A DNA stretch of 64,000 bases from Cantharellus purpuraceus (GCA_025174535.1 JALBUN010000017.1:620001-684000); one strand, 5' to 3'; shown: positions 44,501-53,062, numbered from the stretch's first letter. Program-made: numbers and translations. The notes: generated by a model from the sequence alone, not told the origin.

Positions 44501-46009
44501 ATCAGTCCGAAGCATCCACTCTTTTTTGAAAATGAGGATGGATTGCTTTACTTTGAAGATTGGAATGGCAATTACAGGCTATGTGTACCCAAGGCTGAGC
44601 AATCTAATCTTCTAAGTGAAATTCATGATGAAATCACTGAAGGAGCTCATGCGGGTTATCATAAAACGTACAACAAACTGGCTTCTACCTTCTATTGGCC
44701 TAGAATGAGTAGAGATGTCAAGAAGTTTGTTGTAAGCTGTGATATTTGCCAGAAAGCCAAACCAAGGCGACACGCACCTATTGGACTGTTGCAGCCCATA
44801 CCTATTCCAGAAAATCCTTTTGAAGTTATCACCATGGACTTCATTATGGAATTACACGAGAGCAATGGGTACGATTCCATCCTGGTGATAGTGGATAAAC
44901 TTACAAAGTTTGGCATCTTTGTCCCTACTCAAAGCACTATTAATGAGGAGGGAACTGCTCGGATACTGTTTGAACATGTGCTATCCAAATATGGAATTCC
45001 CAAACAAATTATATCCGACAGAGATCCCAGATGGACCAGCACCTTCTGGAAAGAGATATGCAAGCAAATAAATACTAGAAGAGCTCTAACTACAGCCTAT
45101 CACCCTCAAGCAGATGGTCAAACTGAGGTGTTGAACCAGACGCTTGAAACCGCGCTATGTTCTTATGTAAGCCCGACGCGCGACAACTGGGCGGCTCTCC
45201 TCTCTCCATTTGCTCTATCCTACAATAACCTCCCACACTCCGCGACTGGATTCGCGCCGGCATTTCTACTGTATGGCTACCATCCACGCACTCCATCTTC
45301 CTACATTCATTCATCTACTCACGGCGTTCACCGGCCTTCCAGCCCGCCGGCCCCGCGACCAGTTGGATCGGTCGATCACGTTGATTTAATCAAGTCCCCT
45401 GCCAATGAAGTTGAAAGTACGAAAGCTATGGACTTCCTAAGTGAATTAGCTACTTACCGATCTCAGGCTAGAGAAGCCCTGCAATTTGCGCAGGTTGCTC
45501 AGCAAAAGAATTTCAACACCGGTCGTCTGGCTCAAGAATTCGACGTTGGCGATCGCGTTCTCATCAATCCCCATTCCCTCAGTCTATTGCATGCTCAGAA
45601 AGGCCTAGGTAAGAAGCTCCAAATGAAATACGATGGCCCCTTTGATATCATACAAAAATTAGGGCCGGCTACCTATCGCCTTCGCATGCCCGTGTCATAC
45701 GGGCTCCACCCTGTCCTTAACATCGCTCACCTCGAACTCTACTCCTCCTCACCCCCTTCCTTCGGTTCACGACCTCTCAGATCTCTCGAACGTGCTGATT
45801 TCACGCAACTCCCAGAATTCGAGGTCGAGTCCATCATCGGTGAACGATGGCGAAAGGCCCGTAATGGCCGGCGTGTCCAGGAGCTCCTCACGCGTTTCAT
45901 CGGATACGACTCATCATATGACGAGTGGCTCCCGCGAAAGAACCTTCGCAACGCTCCCGACCTCCTTCGCGATTGGGATCGACGCGATCGGGGTATCTCT
46001 TGCCACTAG
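38546..46009 (+). CDS. gag-pol: Element G Gag-Pol polyprotein, 2487 residues, intact
   Basis: One uninterrupted frame. A later Met at 38711 (MSTSTIRQQQQLEDD, residue 56) is an equally good start. Gly/Pro-rich linker at about 490-570; capsid-type Gag at about 575-705 (WDGNPDSLAQWILKVNHLAQ); zinc knuckle C827-C830-H835-C840; protease DSG at 1031-1033; RT with FPLPRQD and YIDD (1546-1549); RNase H Asp1695 and DHAALIW; integrase HHCC region about 2027-2067; catalytic D2098, D2158, E2194 (D,D35E); and a divergent chromodomain at the end (FEVESIIGERWRKAR... GYDSSYDEWLPRKNL). Gag and Pol are fused without a frameshift. No catalytic residue is missing. From about 45140 onward the sequence becomes markedly CpG-richer. 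Confidence 0.96.
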   Translation: MEFPEDKFYSHTRLPSSSNPNSPLYLNPYPTPTRIQTRFESYRPRDKLTSFKLSNMSTSTIRQQQQLEDDPSTPLAAQPERPIAPITPGFLHTRSPLTPVNDLDQTFTTDEEISAADASFAVEVDQTNHALTNWTFDGPLITGPLQNVFVVPGKPLKSFSAARVRREVRLDPLLSSRRDSLLSIAEMSFNRAEAPGTRALNRLATGLFRKELALLNVVLLGHPGRVSQHGSTGYYLDPWKYKQLLDTLNHIANERESVLQQMKLPPPTVPTLPSEWPSDSLWSSKDLEVLCVTLREDVENFLAFYWDAVSKYKGSWKPVKDDFLSPALPDISEMSSDINGFKIRFAAAQAALQRKVAADTSFYEAKVINASVNPVLGHDLPTLAAMPVRDAQQSTVAYTVKEAPLISRLDQGEKFPVDHERIRQRQSAVYNRGPRPSTLFNSPYHQDPSKLTGSAGLEEMFYTPPQVQSRGTLGIPESIRVPHGTYGASGGGAPPPGGEPPDDDGSSGPPHTPNPFLPRPSLPHRSGRSNPPPLGRHGGSGPPDGGDGGGYGHSPDWGDLDQRNPNLGLGAPVTQSKLEAYFDNKLRQDLVPEWDGNPDSLAQWILKVNHLAQRSPMVFKQLGQIIPLRLRKGAERCFFSLPLSYRQEATEDWKSIREVIGSYYMNRAWLDRQKARATRATFREPGFTNETPSEYYVRKSELLRLVSKLSDSELILEIMNGAPPYWHTVIDAHRCSSAVEFQTAIKYHEESLSHAPFSSGDNLERRIRNLENSLHQTKPRFDSNRSFRDARAHLVGWSSKLNPPKFPRDDSNVSKNSTPESKGARPCRHCGSNKHWDNECKHASSASRSAHTRYTVSNEEANADLAYEDMYLESLHESEVDLSSDNAHVNNVATENIPEEPSSDQQESAQDTEAHCQLAKPAMSLLESMSRLGGSIPNREKSSEPLSLENSFSETFTPKSRQERRRLMKDSKHVAAFLRNSKLISWAPNSLIKLKRFMSRPAGCAFLGSSATTTNVWLGEYGKNQTTLVADSGSDITLISQKALCSMENPPKIKTGQKINLIQVTGTSKISGYVTVPIYFDSDSGPVQIEVEAYVVKGMTTPVILGNDFADQYSISLIREGSDSYLMFGNTGRKAKIENSVSSPLLDENGHTFKIRALPDLASLTAKFKAHRRIKKSLKRIRARISDSSVRALHPVTIPPETASLIPASIYFPGNSNEVYVEKVLHSNHGPEDFYGISDAIVSLNNPCLHVSNFSSQPVTIHQGQLLGHARNPSNWLDRTSNLNQTQLETCLSHARLIKALAQQNFETGAVPTVASLESDGEVVQGGPKAQEIPPEDVPENQLLDEIDFSPELNDANRKALQDTVLAHKDAFGLDGRLGNYDAKVEINLRPEAKEISLPPYNASPAKREVIDKQMDAWLSLGVIEPSKSPWGFPALIAYRNGKPRMCIDYRKLNEIAVPDEFPLPRQDSILQALTGSRWLSTLDALAGFTQLQMSDSAKEKTAFRTHRGLYQFKRMPFGYRNGPAVFQRVMQGVLAPFLWVFALVYIDDIVIYSKTFKEHLDHLDKVFGAIEKSGITLSPAKCHLAYQSLLLLGQKVSRLGLSTHKEKIDAILELAEPKNVHDLQIFLGMVVYFSSYIPFYAWIVAPLFELLKKNSTWEWGNTQQEAFDLAKNALVSAPVRAYAIPGLGYRVYSDACDVGIAAILQQIQPLKIRDLKGTKGYEKLKSAYDKGLPVPQLVIPVLKDETLPKPGTWDKDFENTMVSVERVIAYWSRTLKPAERNYSPTEREALALRDGLIKFQPYIEGEKVVAITDHAALIWSRTYQNVNRRLLTWGTVFAAYPELKIVHRAGRVHSNVDPISRLRRNVPYQDGPSSDDSIPTILDSEQDPLVDFYSDISPHFEARTLMLMAAYEEENQRIPLSVHASSIQVNTSLEEDFTIPYVTAKGYNLVSSLAQEEIQKIVDAYAKDPYFKRVRSELRQESNWISPKHPLFFENEDGLLYFEDWNGNYRLCVPKAEQSNLLSEIHDEITEGAHAGYHKTYNKLASTFYWPRMSRDVKKFVVSCDICQKAKPRRHAPIGLLQPIPIPENPFEVITMDFIMELHESNGYDSILVIVDKLTKFGIFVPTQSTINEEGTARILFEHVLSKYGIPKQIISDRDPRWTSTFWKEICKQINTRRALTTAYHPQADGQTEVLNQTLETALCSYVSPTRDNWAALLSPFALSYNNLPHSATGFAPAFLLYGYHPRTPSSYIHSSTHGVHRPSSPPAPRPVGSVDHVDLIKSPANEVESTKAMDFLSELATYRSQAREALQFAQVAQQKNFNTGRLAQEFDVGDRVLINPHSLSLLHAQKGLGKKLQMKYDGPFDIIQKLGPATYRLRMPVSYGLHPVLNIAHLELYSSSPPSFGSRPLRSLERADFTQLPEFEVESIIGERWRKARNGRRVQELLTRFIGYDSSYDEWLPRKNLRNAPDLLRDWDRRDRGISCH

Positions 46010-46097
46010 GGCTTCCTCTATCTATGACTCTCTTATCTCGGCCTTCTACCCTATTCCTTCCCCTTCCTAGCTATTCCAGATCCTTTCCCTACTGTTC

Positions 46098-46104
46098 TAT
46101 AAAC
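46098..46104 (+). promoter_or_regulatory. TATA-like box upstream of element G third ORF
   Basis: TATAAAC lies in the 197-bp gap after Gag-Pol, about 103 bp before the Met at 46207. A C/T-rich leader (TCTTTCCACCTATCTACTTC) immediately precedes the start codon, as at highly transcribed fungal genes. It suggests separate transcription. Confidence 0.4.
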
Positions 46105-46206
46105 CCAATATCATGATGTCTTCATTTTACTCAATCCCAACCGCATCTAACTTTTGAAAAACCTCAGCAAATCTTTAGTCTTTCCACCTATCTACTTCTT
46201 TCCACT

Positions 46207-47235
46207 ATGGCTAACTACCCTGATGTGTCTGTCATTGACTTCGTGATTCATAAAGAAAACGATACATATATACAAGGTGGAGTTCCTGTACCTAACTACG
46301 GACTCCAATTCACTTCCAACTTCGACTTCTACCAACCCAATCGTTTTGACTTCATCTATCTTGAAGCACCGGCAAGTGAGTATGCCATACTACGCAATGA
46401 CCTTGCCAGCAGCTTCTGGGAGATGTTGAAGATGAAAACTCGATACATTCTCGCAGCTGCTCACGGATGGGACGGCGAGTCAGCCCTCGAACCTCTCCCT
46501 TCTGAGATTCCTCTTGGAAAGCTCCAGGAGATAGATATGATTCCCCCTCCTTTTCCAGCTCGTAACCAACTCTCATTCAACTTCTTCCTCCTCCCAGAGA
46601 AACCCTCTGTCATACGTGAATGGATCCGTGCTTGGCAGAATCAGTCTCGCCAGCTCTCTGCATGGATCTGCAAATCCAAAATCAATAGTGCACGCCTCCC
46701 AGGCTGCTCCTGGAGGTGGCCAACTTCACCACTCTACTCCCATCCTTTGGATGACATGTCAGAATTTGATGACGGAATCTCCCAAGCCACTGAGGTGAAC
46801 TCCACTATATCCGAGTCCTCTCTCCCCTCTCTCCCAGTCGTTCATGCTTTCAGAGCCCATGCTGAACCTGATGGTCTCAAAAGACCCCGCGGGTCGTCCC
46901 CTTTCGAGGCCAATCGTGATGGTGACGATGCCAACAAGAAACAACTTGTGTTGTGGCAACCTTCAGCGACCCAACTTCGAGAGATGTACCTTTCCCTTTC
47001 ACGTGGATATGTTAGCTCATACTCTGCTCCCACGTCTTCTATCACCACTCCTCCCAACTCACCAGCTCCTCCTCCCTATCACAAAAACTCAACTCACTCC
47101 TATGATCCTCGAGTTCCTAAACCTATATTGACTCGTCGGACTCGACTCACGACTCGTGTGTTCAAAAATCCTTATGCCACGGGTAACTCTGGAGGATATG
47201 AGAGGACGGAAGGGAGGAAAGATGTGCGTGACTAG
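46207..47235 (+). CDS. Element G third ORF, unknown 342-residue protein
   Basis: An open frame between Gag-Pol and the 3' LTR. The N-terminal ~180 residues look folded (VIDFVIHKENDTYIQGGVPV, FDFIYLEAPASEYAILRNDL, REWIRAWQNQSRQLSAWICK, GCSWRWPTSP). The C-terminal half is low complexity: Ser/Pro-rich, with basic LTRRTRLTTRVFKNPY near the end. No signal peptide or membrane span is seen, so it is not envelope-like. The position matches the third ORF of element D, but the two proteins show no obvious similarity. The preserved frame over 342 codons in an otherwise intact element argues that it is made. Function unknown. Confidence 0.75.
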   Translation: MANYPDVSVIDFVIHKENDTYIQGGVPVPNYGLQFTSNFDFYQPNRFDFIYLEAPASEYAILRNDLASSFWEMLKMKTRYILAAAHGWDGESALEPLPSEIPLGKLQEIDMIPPPFPARNQLSFNFFLLPEKPSVIREWIRAWQNQSRQLSAWICKSKINSARLPGCSWRWPTSPLYSHPLDDMSEFDDGISQATEVNSTISESSLPSLPVVHAFRAHAEPDGLKRPRGSSPFEANRDGDDANKKQLVLWQPSATQLREMYLSLSRGYVSSYSAPTSSITTPPNSPAPPPYHKNSTHSYDPRVPKPILTRRTRLTTRVFKNPYATGNSGGYERTEGRKDVRD

Positions 47236-47267
47236 GTCAGGGAAAGAATATTTGAAGGGGGGATGAA

Positions 47268-48465
47268 TGTATGGGAATCACCTTTTCCCTATCAAATTCC
47301 ATTTATGCAGCACCAATGTGCTATTCTTTGCTTTTCCATTCCTAAATATCAGCATATATTTGATGCTTGTACCTGGAATGGACTTATTCAAATATTCTTT
47401 ATTTTTCCATATTTTTTCCGGGAATATTCCATGCAGAACTCGGCCCAGAATCATTTATTTCTGCTGTGCTACAGTTGTGGACCCATAGGCGCCCACAAAC
47501 CTTCGCGCAGCCGGCTCTCCCCTTTTGGACCAGGCATTTGGCCTCAATTCAAGCTCAGATGTCTCTGATCAATAAATATTCTGTAACTTAACAACCACAG
47601 CCTCTCAGGGCACTATTTTCCGTGGAGATCATCACATGACATGTGGCTATCCATGGCTGTCCAAACCAGTGCAGAAAACAGGGTGGACACCCTTCTTTTT
47701 GCCTGATCAGTGCCTAGCTCAGGGATCAGATCAGCTGATGGGTGATCAAATCAGGTGATTGCCTTGGAATATTCTACCCCTTTCTTCCACCTTCCACAAC
47801 CTTCCAGTAGCTTCCATCTATTAATAGGTAGAATATTCCAGAAGCATTAGTCAGCCCCTGTAAATACAATATATAAGGAGGCCATTCTGCCTCTGAAAGA
47901 ATAATATATATCATCATATTCTACCCATCTTCTGCACACCAGTGTGACTAGAGTGACATACAGTGTCATCCTCTATCTCAGTAACTGTTGATTACCAGTT
48001 CAAGGATCTTTTACAGTTGTGTAACTGTACTTGATTGCAATCGAAGTAGTGATATTCCTGCTTTGGGTGTGAGTGTAGTATCTGCCTCACGTGACTACAA
48101 ATCTACAGGGTGAGATTGTCTGTCGATAGTCCTGCCATTAGTGCTCTTGTTTAAGTTACTAGTGTGTACTGCCTTTGCAGAGCATTAGAATCTTGAACTC
48201 GTGTGAAGCAGTTGCTAGACTACTTCACACATTGCTGTTACCCGCTTCTGAGTGCCACTGGTTGGACGGTTGGATTCATCCACCTACTTCCTTTAGCCTC
48301 TAAGTGCATTCCCCTCTTTTTGGAATATCTGGACCCCTAAGCATCCATGAACTCTAGACTCTGGAAGTCTTATTCATTTCTTGCTGCTAAGAAACGTATT
48401 ACCTTTCTGCGTATAGTCTGCATTGACCAATACAAAGGATTGTAACCAAAGTACAAACGTTAAAT
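47268..48465 (+). repeat. Element G 3' LTR, truncated
   Basis: Follows the 5' LTR from TGTATGGG to '...caaacgttaaat' and then stops. The next base starts duplication copy B ('aaacgagcacaatgcaag'). About 114 bp of U5 are missing. Confidence 0.92.
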
Positions 48466-50402
48466 TAAACGAGCACAATGCAAGTGAACATCTGTCATAT
48501 AGACCCAATACTCCGCATCGCTTCGCAACAAATTCAATGCTTCACCGACCCTGATCCACGCAACTGATTCCTGTTTCATCATCTCCATCTCACTGCCACT
48601 GCCAAGGCCAGCCACTCTTGAGTCTCCAACCCCCGTCCGAGACATCTACCATAGCCGCCAGACCGTGTAGCGCATTGGTAGTGCATTGAGACAAATAAAA
48701 CTTATTGTCTTAGATCGATTGTAGGAATACGAATAGAACACCCGTGTGAGTGCCACGTCGAGTCGTGTGTACCCGCTGAATGTCATGTCCTGCCCGGTGG
48801 AGGGGCGTCCCTGGCCTGCGGAGTGAGAGACCAAGATGGAGTGACGAGCCCCCGCAACAACTGTAGGCCCTGCGCGCGGACACTGATGATGGGGTCTAGG
48901 GGTATTTTTATATGTTGCGTGTAGCAACTCAGTCTCGGTCAGTGTCGTACGCCGCAATGTGAATCCAGATACAGAGGTAGCGGCAGGCGTTGACGCCATC
49001 CGACGCATCAACATGAGACGCACTTCCTGCGTGGGTCGGAGACGTATGCGAAGTGCTGCTTGAGAGATGTGATGATGTCACCTAAATCCCAGTGATTTTG
49101 CAGCGAGGGTTCGGTATTGGCTATTGATTGAGAGTCAGAAATGATGTGCCTTATTAACAACCGCATATTACCTTCAAGGGGCTAGAGTAAAAGCGTGAAT
49201 GCTATCACAAGCACCTCATCCTTTCCCCACCTCGTCTTCATCTCTATCATTGGCTTCAGGAATACTCCCTTCCAAAATACGTCGATCACTCATCCCGAGT
49301 CCTTTTCGAACGCGGGCTCGACTGAGGGACGATTGATCGAAGACGGCACCGAGTATAGTGCATTTTTAATAATAAGAACATATTCCGGTTCAGACAGCAC
49401 AGTTGTTGACCACTGGGTCTGCACCCGAAGGATCAGCTGCAGGTACAACAATGCCCTGTCGTCGTACCTATCAAAACAATGTTCTATTACGCCACTGACA
49501 AGAGGGAAAAAAAACACGGACCTAATTGGTTGTTCTACGCTCATTTGTTCAATCCTTATACTCACCCAAAAATACCTCCGAAGAGATATCCTTCCTATCC
49601 GGAGCTGTCGCAAGGGTACAAATTCCGAAGAATCCGGCCGGAGGTTAGAAGGACTAATTTCATATCAGCCTCGTCACAGGAACTCACATCGATGTCAGCT
49701 GCAGCAAGCAAAATGTTTGGTGGTGGGGGTACTAGTATTTACCGACTTGATAACAAGAGAACCATCAGATAGATAGACGGTGTGCATACCTACTCGATCA
49801 CATAAATCCATCCAAAGCGCAGCTCTCAGATCCCACCAGAGCCAGTGATGATCTTTCAAAGACCGTCAATGCACGTGCCAATCAGAGCATTGAGAAACTG
49901 GCGGACACTTGGAGAGCTGTATACGCTTTAGGAATAGTAAGGCTAAAGCGTATAGCTCTAATCGACGTGCATAGTTTAAGAAAGGAGCCTACATGAAGCA
50001 GGAATGGCTCTAGAGTTTGTAAGCCTTCCATAGGCGTCAGACGCAATGTAGACTGGCTATTAGACTAGCAAGTCCAGATTTAGTAGTTGGAAACATAAAA
50101 GGTTAACGGAGGGAGGAAATAGAATTTCAGACGTGATAGCACAATGTTGAGAAGACGTTGGAAGCATCAGGGAAAGCGGGAATGTCGCCGCTCTTTTGTG
50201 TGATTGCAGACTTTGCTGTTGCGAAGTAGAGATGGAAGGATAATGGAGAGTCATTACAGGCAGCTTCTCAAATTCAAGCAGTTTCTCTGACAGGTCGTGA
50301 TACGAGTTCGCCAGACATGAGCGACTCGTGAACCTCGTAGCCTAGGAGATTAAGCTCAAGTCTCGCTATTAACGATGCAAAACCCCATTTAAAGACAACA
50401 GA

Positions 50403-50690
50403 TCATAATGTATGGACACGGGAGAGCTCGCCGGTGCCGAGGAACGGGAGTCGGGATCCGGAGCCAGAGCCAGAGCCAGACAGGATGGCGTCGTCAGAAT
50501 CGGACAGGTTCTGTACTTTCAACGACTCCTTCGCAGTGATGTATTGGACGACATAAAAGCCGCTCCATGAGACGTTGGCATATTGTTCGTCTGTCTCCAA
50601 TATTTCACGAGCGCCCGCCAGGCGGGACTTCAACACCGTGATTAGGTCTGGAGATTGGGTCTTGTTCTCTAATCCTGGTAGAACGGTGGC
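50403..50690 (-). CDS. Hypothetical terminal exon, copy B
   Basis: Counterpart of 8042-8320 with the same frame, the SDSDD acidic patch and the GSGSGSGS run. A segment corresponding to copy A's HLLERI is deleted in frame. The acceptor-like CAG of copy A is changed here (CCACCG in minus sense), so splicing may differ between copies. Function unknown. Confidence 0.35.
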   Translation of the reverse strand, partial: ATVLPGLENKTQSPDLITVLKSRLAGAREILETDEQYANVSWSGFYVVQYITAKESLKVQNLSDSDDAILSGSGSGSGSRLPFLGTGELSRVHTL

Positions 50691-50767
50691 AGCAGAGATG
50701 GGTATGTTGATAAGGGTCTACCATTTAGCTTGTGCAGCTCACTGTGAACCTATCTTTGAAAATGTTG

Positions 50768-50843
50768 AGGAAGGTGCCATCGGACCCGGCCGCTAATTCG
50801 AACCCCGACGTGTGGCACCATATCACGGACCACGATGCCACTG
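50768..50843 (-). ncRNA. tRNA-like pol III promoter pair (possible SINE head), copy B
   Basis: Same A box (complement of 50830-50840) and B box (complement of 50795-50805, here GGGTTCGAATT) as in copy A, so the element predates the duplication. The B box has lost its final C. Confidence 0.42.
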
Positions 50844-51332
50844 GCTTGTTTACTTCATCCCCATTCATTTAATGAGTTCTGAAGCCAAAGTTCTATGCAT
50901 TAGAAACTGTGAGGCGCCTGTGTCGTAATTTTGAAGGCAGGTAGTTGTAAGTCAGCACGTTGAGCAGAACATATCATCCCGCGTCATACTGATGTGTTTC
51001 CACAGTAACATTGCCCGCTGCATTTTGCCACAAAGCGACATCAACGCCAATTTTTTCCAATACTGTTTACAACATCATCAATTTGACACTACAGCAACGT
51101 GCCACTCTAGCTTTTTTACAGGCTATCCACGTATAAATGTTTGTGCAGCCTCTTGACTATACAGGTTAACAACACAACACTCTCTCCCTCGTTATCGACT
51201 GATCTTGTTTTTACAACATATTTACATATGTCTTCAAACGGTAAGAATATATATCTCATGCCACTCTACATCGGGAATGTAAAAAAGTAAAAATGAACAA
51301 GACCAAGACAATGCTCGAGAAGAAGAGGAAAA

Positions 51333-52754
51333 CTACGAGGTGGGTGTGTTATTTACCTGTACAAGGTCGCATACAGGGGCTGACACTATCCACTCTGTTT
51401 CCGCTGTCGTTGCCGCCGCCGCATGATATGCGTTCGAGTCCCCTATACCCATCCCCATCCCCATACCAAATTCTATTCCCATACCCAAATCCATCCTCTC
51501 CTTGCTCATTCCCATTCCCATGCTCATGTCCACCCCTATAGGGCCCACATGGTCGATATCCGTCCCCATATCCAACGCCCTCGCAAGCTGCCCCAATTCT
51601 TGCTCCGGTGCCACCCTCATTCTCACCGTTCTATCGCTGTCCACCAGATGCTGACACCCGGTGCTGGGTGATCCGTAGCCAAAGTTGTAACACATGCTCA
51701 CTGGCACTGGCTCTAGAACGTGGGGAGGAGGGGGATGGGGAACCCCGGCGCTTTGCTCCGATGACTCGATGATGTGGGGTATTACGGGTTGGGGGTGGCT
51801 CTGATTCACCCCCATCTGCCATTCGAACGTCAGAGGGTAAGCATGTTGCGTTGATACCGGCGGGAGGGTGTATGTATGTCCATGCTGTGTAAAGTCGTGA
51901 GGAGGGACACCTGAGGGATGGACTCGTGTCCCTTCGAAAAGATGTTGGGGGAAGGGGGGCTCGGCGCGCTGTTCCAGAGCGTCTATGGTGGGCTTCAATG
52001 CACTCTGAGAACAACGGCGACTCCAATCCTCTGATGGGGGCGCAGAGGTGTCATCGAACAGGAAGGGGTGTAAAACGGGGTCTGGGAACAGAATTGATGA
52101 GTCTAGCGTCCAGGGCTCTTCTGCCTGCTGGGCGCAATCCGGCGATAACGAGCTCGCTGCTTGTGCACTAGCAGGCGGGGGGCGAATGAGCGGATCAGTG
52201 AAGACTTGCTCACGCTGAGGGGCGGTGGAACACGACGGGACCATCTCCTGCGTGTCGTGAGGCGAGGGTTGCGGGGACAGATTGGACTTGTGGCCGGTCT
52301 TCCTCTTGCCGCGGCGGGGAACTGACGTACTACTTTGTGGTATGGGACCCGCTTTGTCCGGCATGTACTTCTTGAGGAGGGTCTCACAGTCCTGCAATTG
52401 TTGCTCCCTCGTCCGCGCCTGACGACGCCGCTTGACGGGTCCTTTCGGCGTCGGTTTGTACTTGAAATCGGGGTATTGTCGATAATGATCCTCCTTTATC
52501 TCCTTCGCATGCTCTGTCCACTTTGCTACTTCTGTGGGGGAAAGTTGTCTCCAGCACATGCCAGCCATGCGAGACTTGTCCTGCTGGGTAACGCTGGGTG
52601 GGAAATCCCTCAGGAAGGCGGACCGGAACAACATGAAGGCGTTTGGGGGGCGGGGGATGTGGCCTTCGGGACGCCCCCGACCGTGGTATTTGCCTTTTTG
52701 CTGCGATGACCAAGAATTGGCGGTCATATATTCTGTGTTGGAGGCTGAGGTCAT
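51333..52754 (-). CDS. HMG-box transcription factor (MATA_HMG class), 473 residues
   Basis: Single-exon frame. The HMG box spans about residues 33-101 (IPRPPNAFMLFRSAF..., KSRMAGMCWRQLSPTEVAKW and EHAKEIKEDHYRQYPDFKYK), with the RPxNAFxLFR start and the W...W...A spacing of fungal MATA-type HMG domains. A basic KRRRQAR (about 108-114) follows and could be a nuclear signal. The rest is Pro/Ser-rich and disordered. A Met-Gly repeat (about 409-438, MGMGMS..., GMGMGMGIG) is encoded by a decaying CCCATN hexamer array at about 51438-51550. Such regulators act in mating and fruiting or in general control; nothing here says which. No pheromone, receptor or homeodomain gene is visible, so a mating-type locus is not claimed. 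CpG-rich codons set it apart from the transposons. The 3' end is duplicated at 8959-9066. Confidence 0.92.
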   Translation of the reverse strand: MTSASNTEYMTANSWSSQQKGKYHGRGRPEGHIPRPPNAFMLFRSAFLRDFPPSVTQQDKSRMAGMCWRQLSPTEVAKWTEHAKEIKEDHYRQYPDFKYKPTPKGPVKRRRQARTREQQLQDCETLLKKYMPDKAGPIPQSSTSVPRRGKRKTGHKSNLSPQPSPHDTQEMVPSCSTAPQREQVFTDPLIRPPPASAQAASSLSPDCAQQAEEPWTLDSSILFPDPVLHPFLFDDTSAPPSEDWSRRCSQSALKPTIDALEQRAEPPFPQHLFEGTRVHPSGVPPHDFTQHGHTYTLPPVSTQHAYPLTFEWQMGVNQSHPQPVIPHIIESSEQSAGVPHPPPPHVLEPVPVSMCYNFGYGSPSTGCQHLVDSDRTVRMRVAPEQELGQLARALDMGTDIDHVGPIGVDMSMGMGMSKERMDLGMGIEFGMGMGMGIGDSNAYHAAAATTAETEWIVSAPVCDLVQVNNTPTS

Positions 52755-52802
52755 CAGATACGTTTTAGGGCAGATATGGATTAGTACACACTAGGTTCCA
52801 TG

Positions 52803-52809
52803 TTTTATA
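52803..52809 (-). promoter_or_regulatory. TATA-like box of the HMG-box gene
   Basis: TATAAAA on the minus strand (plus TTTTATA), about 50 bp upstream of the start codon at 52754. It supports that Met as the true start. No other site can be named with confidence in the upstream 250 bp. Confidence 0.4.
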
Positions 52810-53062
52810 CGATATAGTGGGGAGAGATGAGACGGACACGTTGATAAGAGAATTCAAGGGAGATCGCAACTCTTTGGCAGTGTGCACTGGCAGCAGCCAT
52901 CAAGTTGCGTGCACTACTTATATGGGTGGGTTATCATGAGAACCCGTGTAGACAAGCATGCATGTTGCAGGGTCAACCAAAGGTGATAACCCCATGGTGA
53001 AATGTGAAGAACAATGAGCATACTTCTCGCAATCCATTCCTGGATTTACTTCCTGCTACAAA

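Larger units (their letters stand above)
37102..48465 (+). mobile_element. Ty3/gypsy element G, coding region intact, 3' LTR truncated
   Basis: 5' LTR 37102-38412 (1311 bp), Gag-Pol 38546-46009, an extra ORF 46207-47235, polypurine tract 47254-47267 and 3' LTR 47268-48465, which lacks its last ~114 bp. The LTRs differ at roughly seven sites in 1.2 kb by eye, over half of them CpG transitions, so the insertion is fairly recent. The 5' flank is the E3 LTR. The right target duplication is lost at the junction with duplication copy B. Because the 3' LTR has no end, integration-competent cDNA is doubtful, but the proteins could still act in trans. Confidence 0.93.
48467..51434. repeat. Segmental duplication, copy B
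   Basis: Counterpart of 6093-9066. Its left end is a clean junction with element G's broken LTR. Its right end continues into the complete HMG-box gene. The frames ESVAWIRVGEALNLLRSDAE (48460-48645, minus), HYPSISTSQQQSLQSHKRA (50060-50340, minus) and SRLAGAREILETDEQYANVS (50403-50690, minus) match those in copy A. No recognised domain. The plus-strand 193-codon ORF at 49195 is broken in copy A and is not trusted. Confidence 0.85.

Noticed and set aside
46207..47235. Third ORFs of D and G as envelope genes
   Set aside because: No signal peptide, membrane anchor, cleavage site or Cys-rich ectodomain is visible in either protein.
49195..49776. 193-codon plus-strand ORF in duplication copy B
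   Set aside because: The corresponding frame is broken in copy A, it lies opposite other candidate exons, and it has no recognisable motif.
51333..52754. HMG gene as proof of a mating-type locus
   Set aside because: HMG regulators of this class have several roles in mushrooms, and no homeodomain, pheromone or receptor gene is seen in the window.
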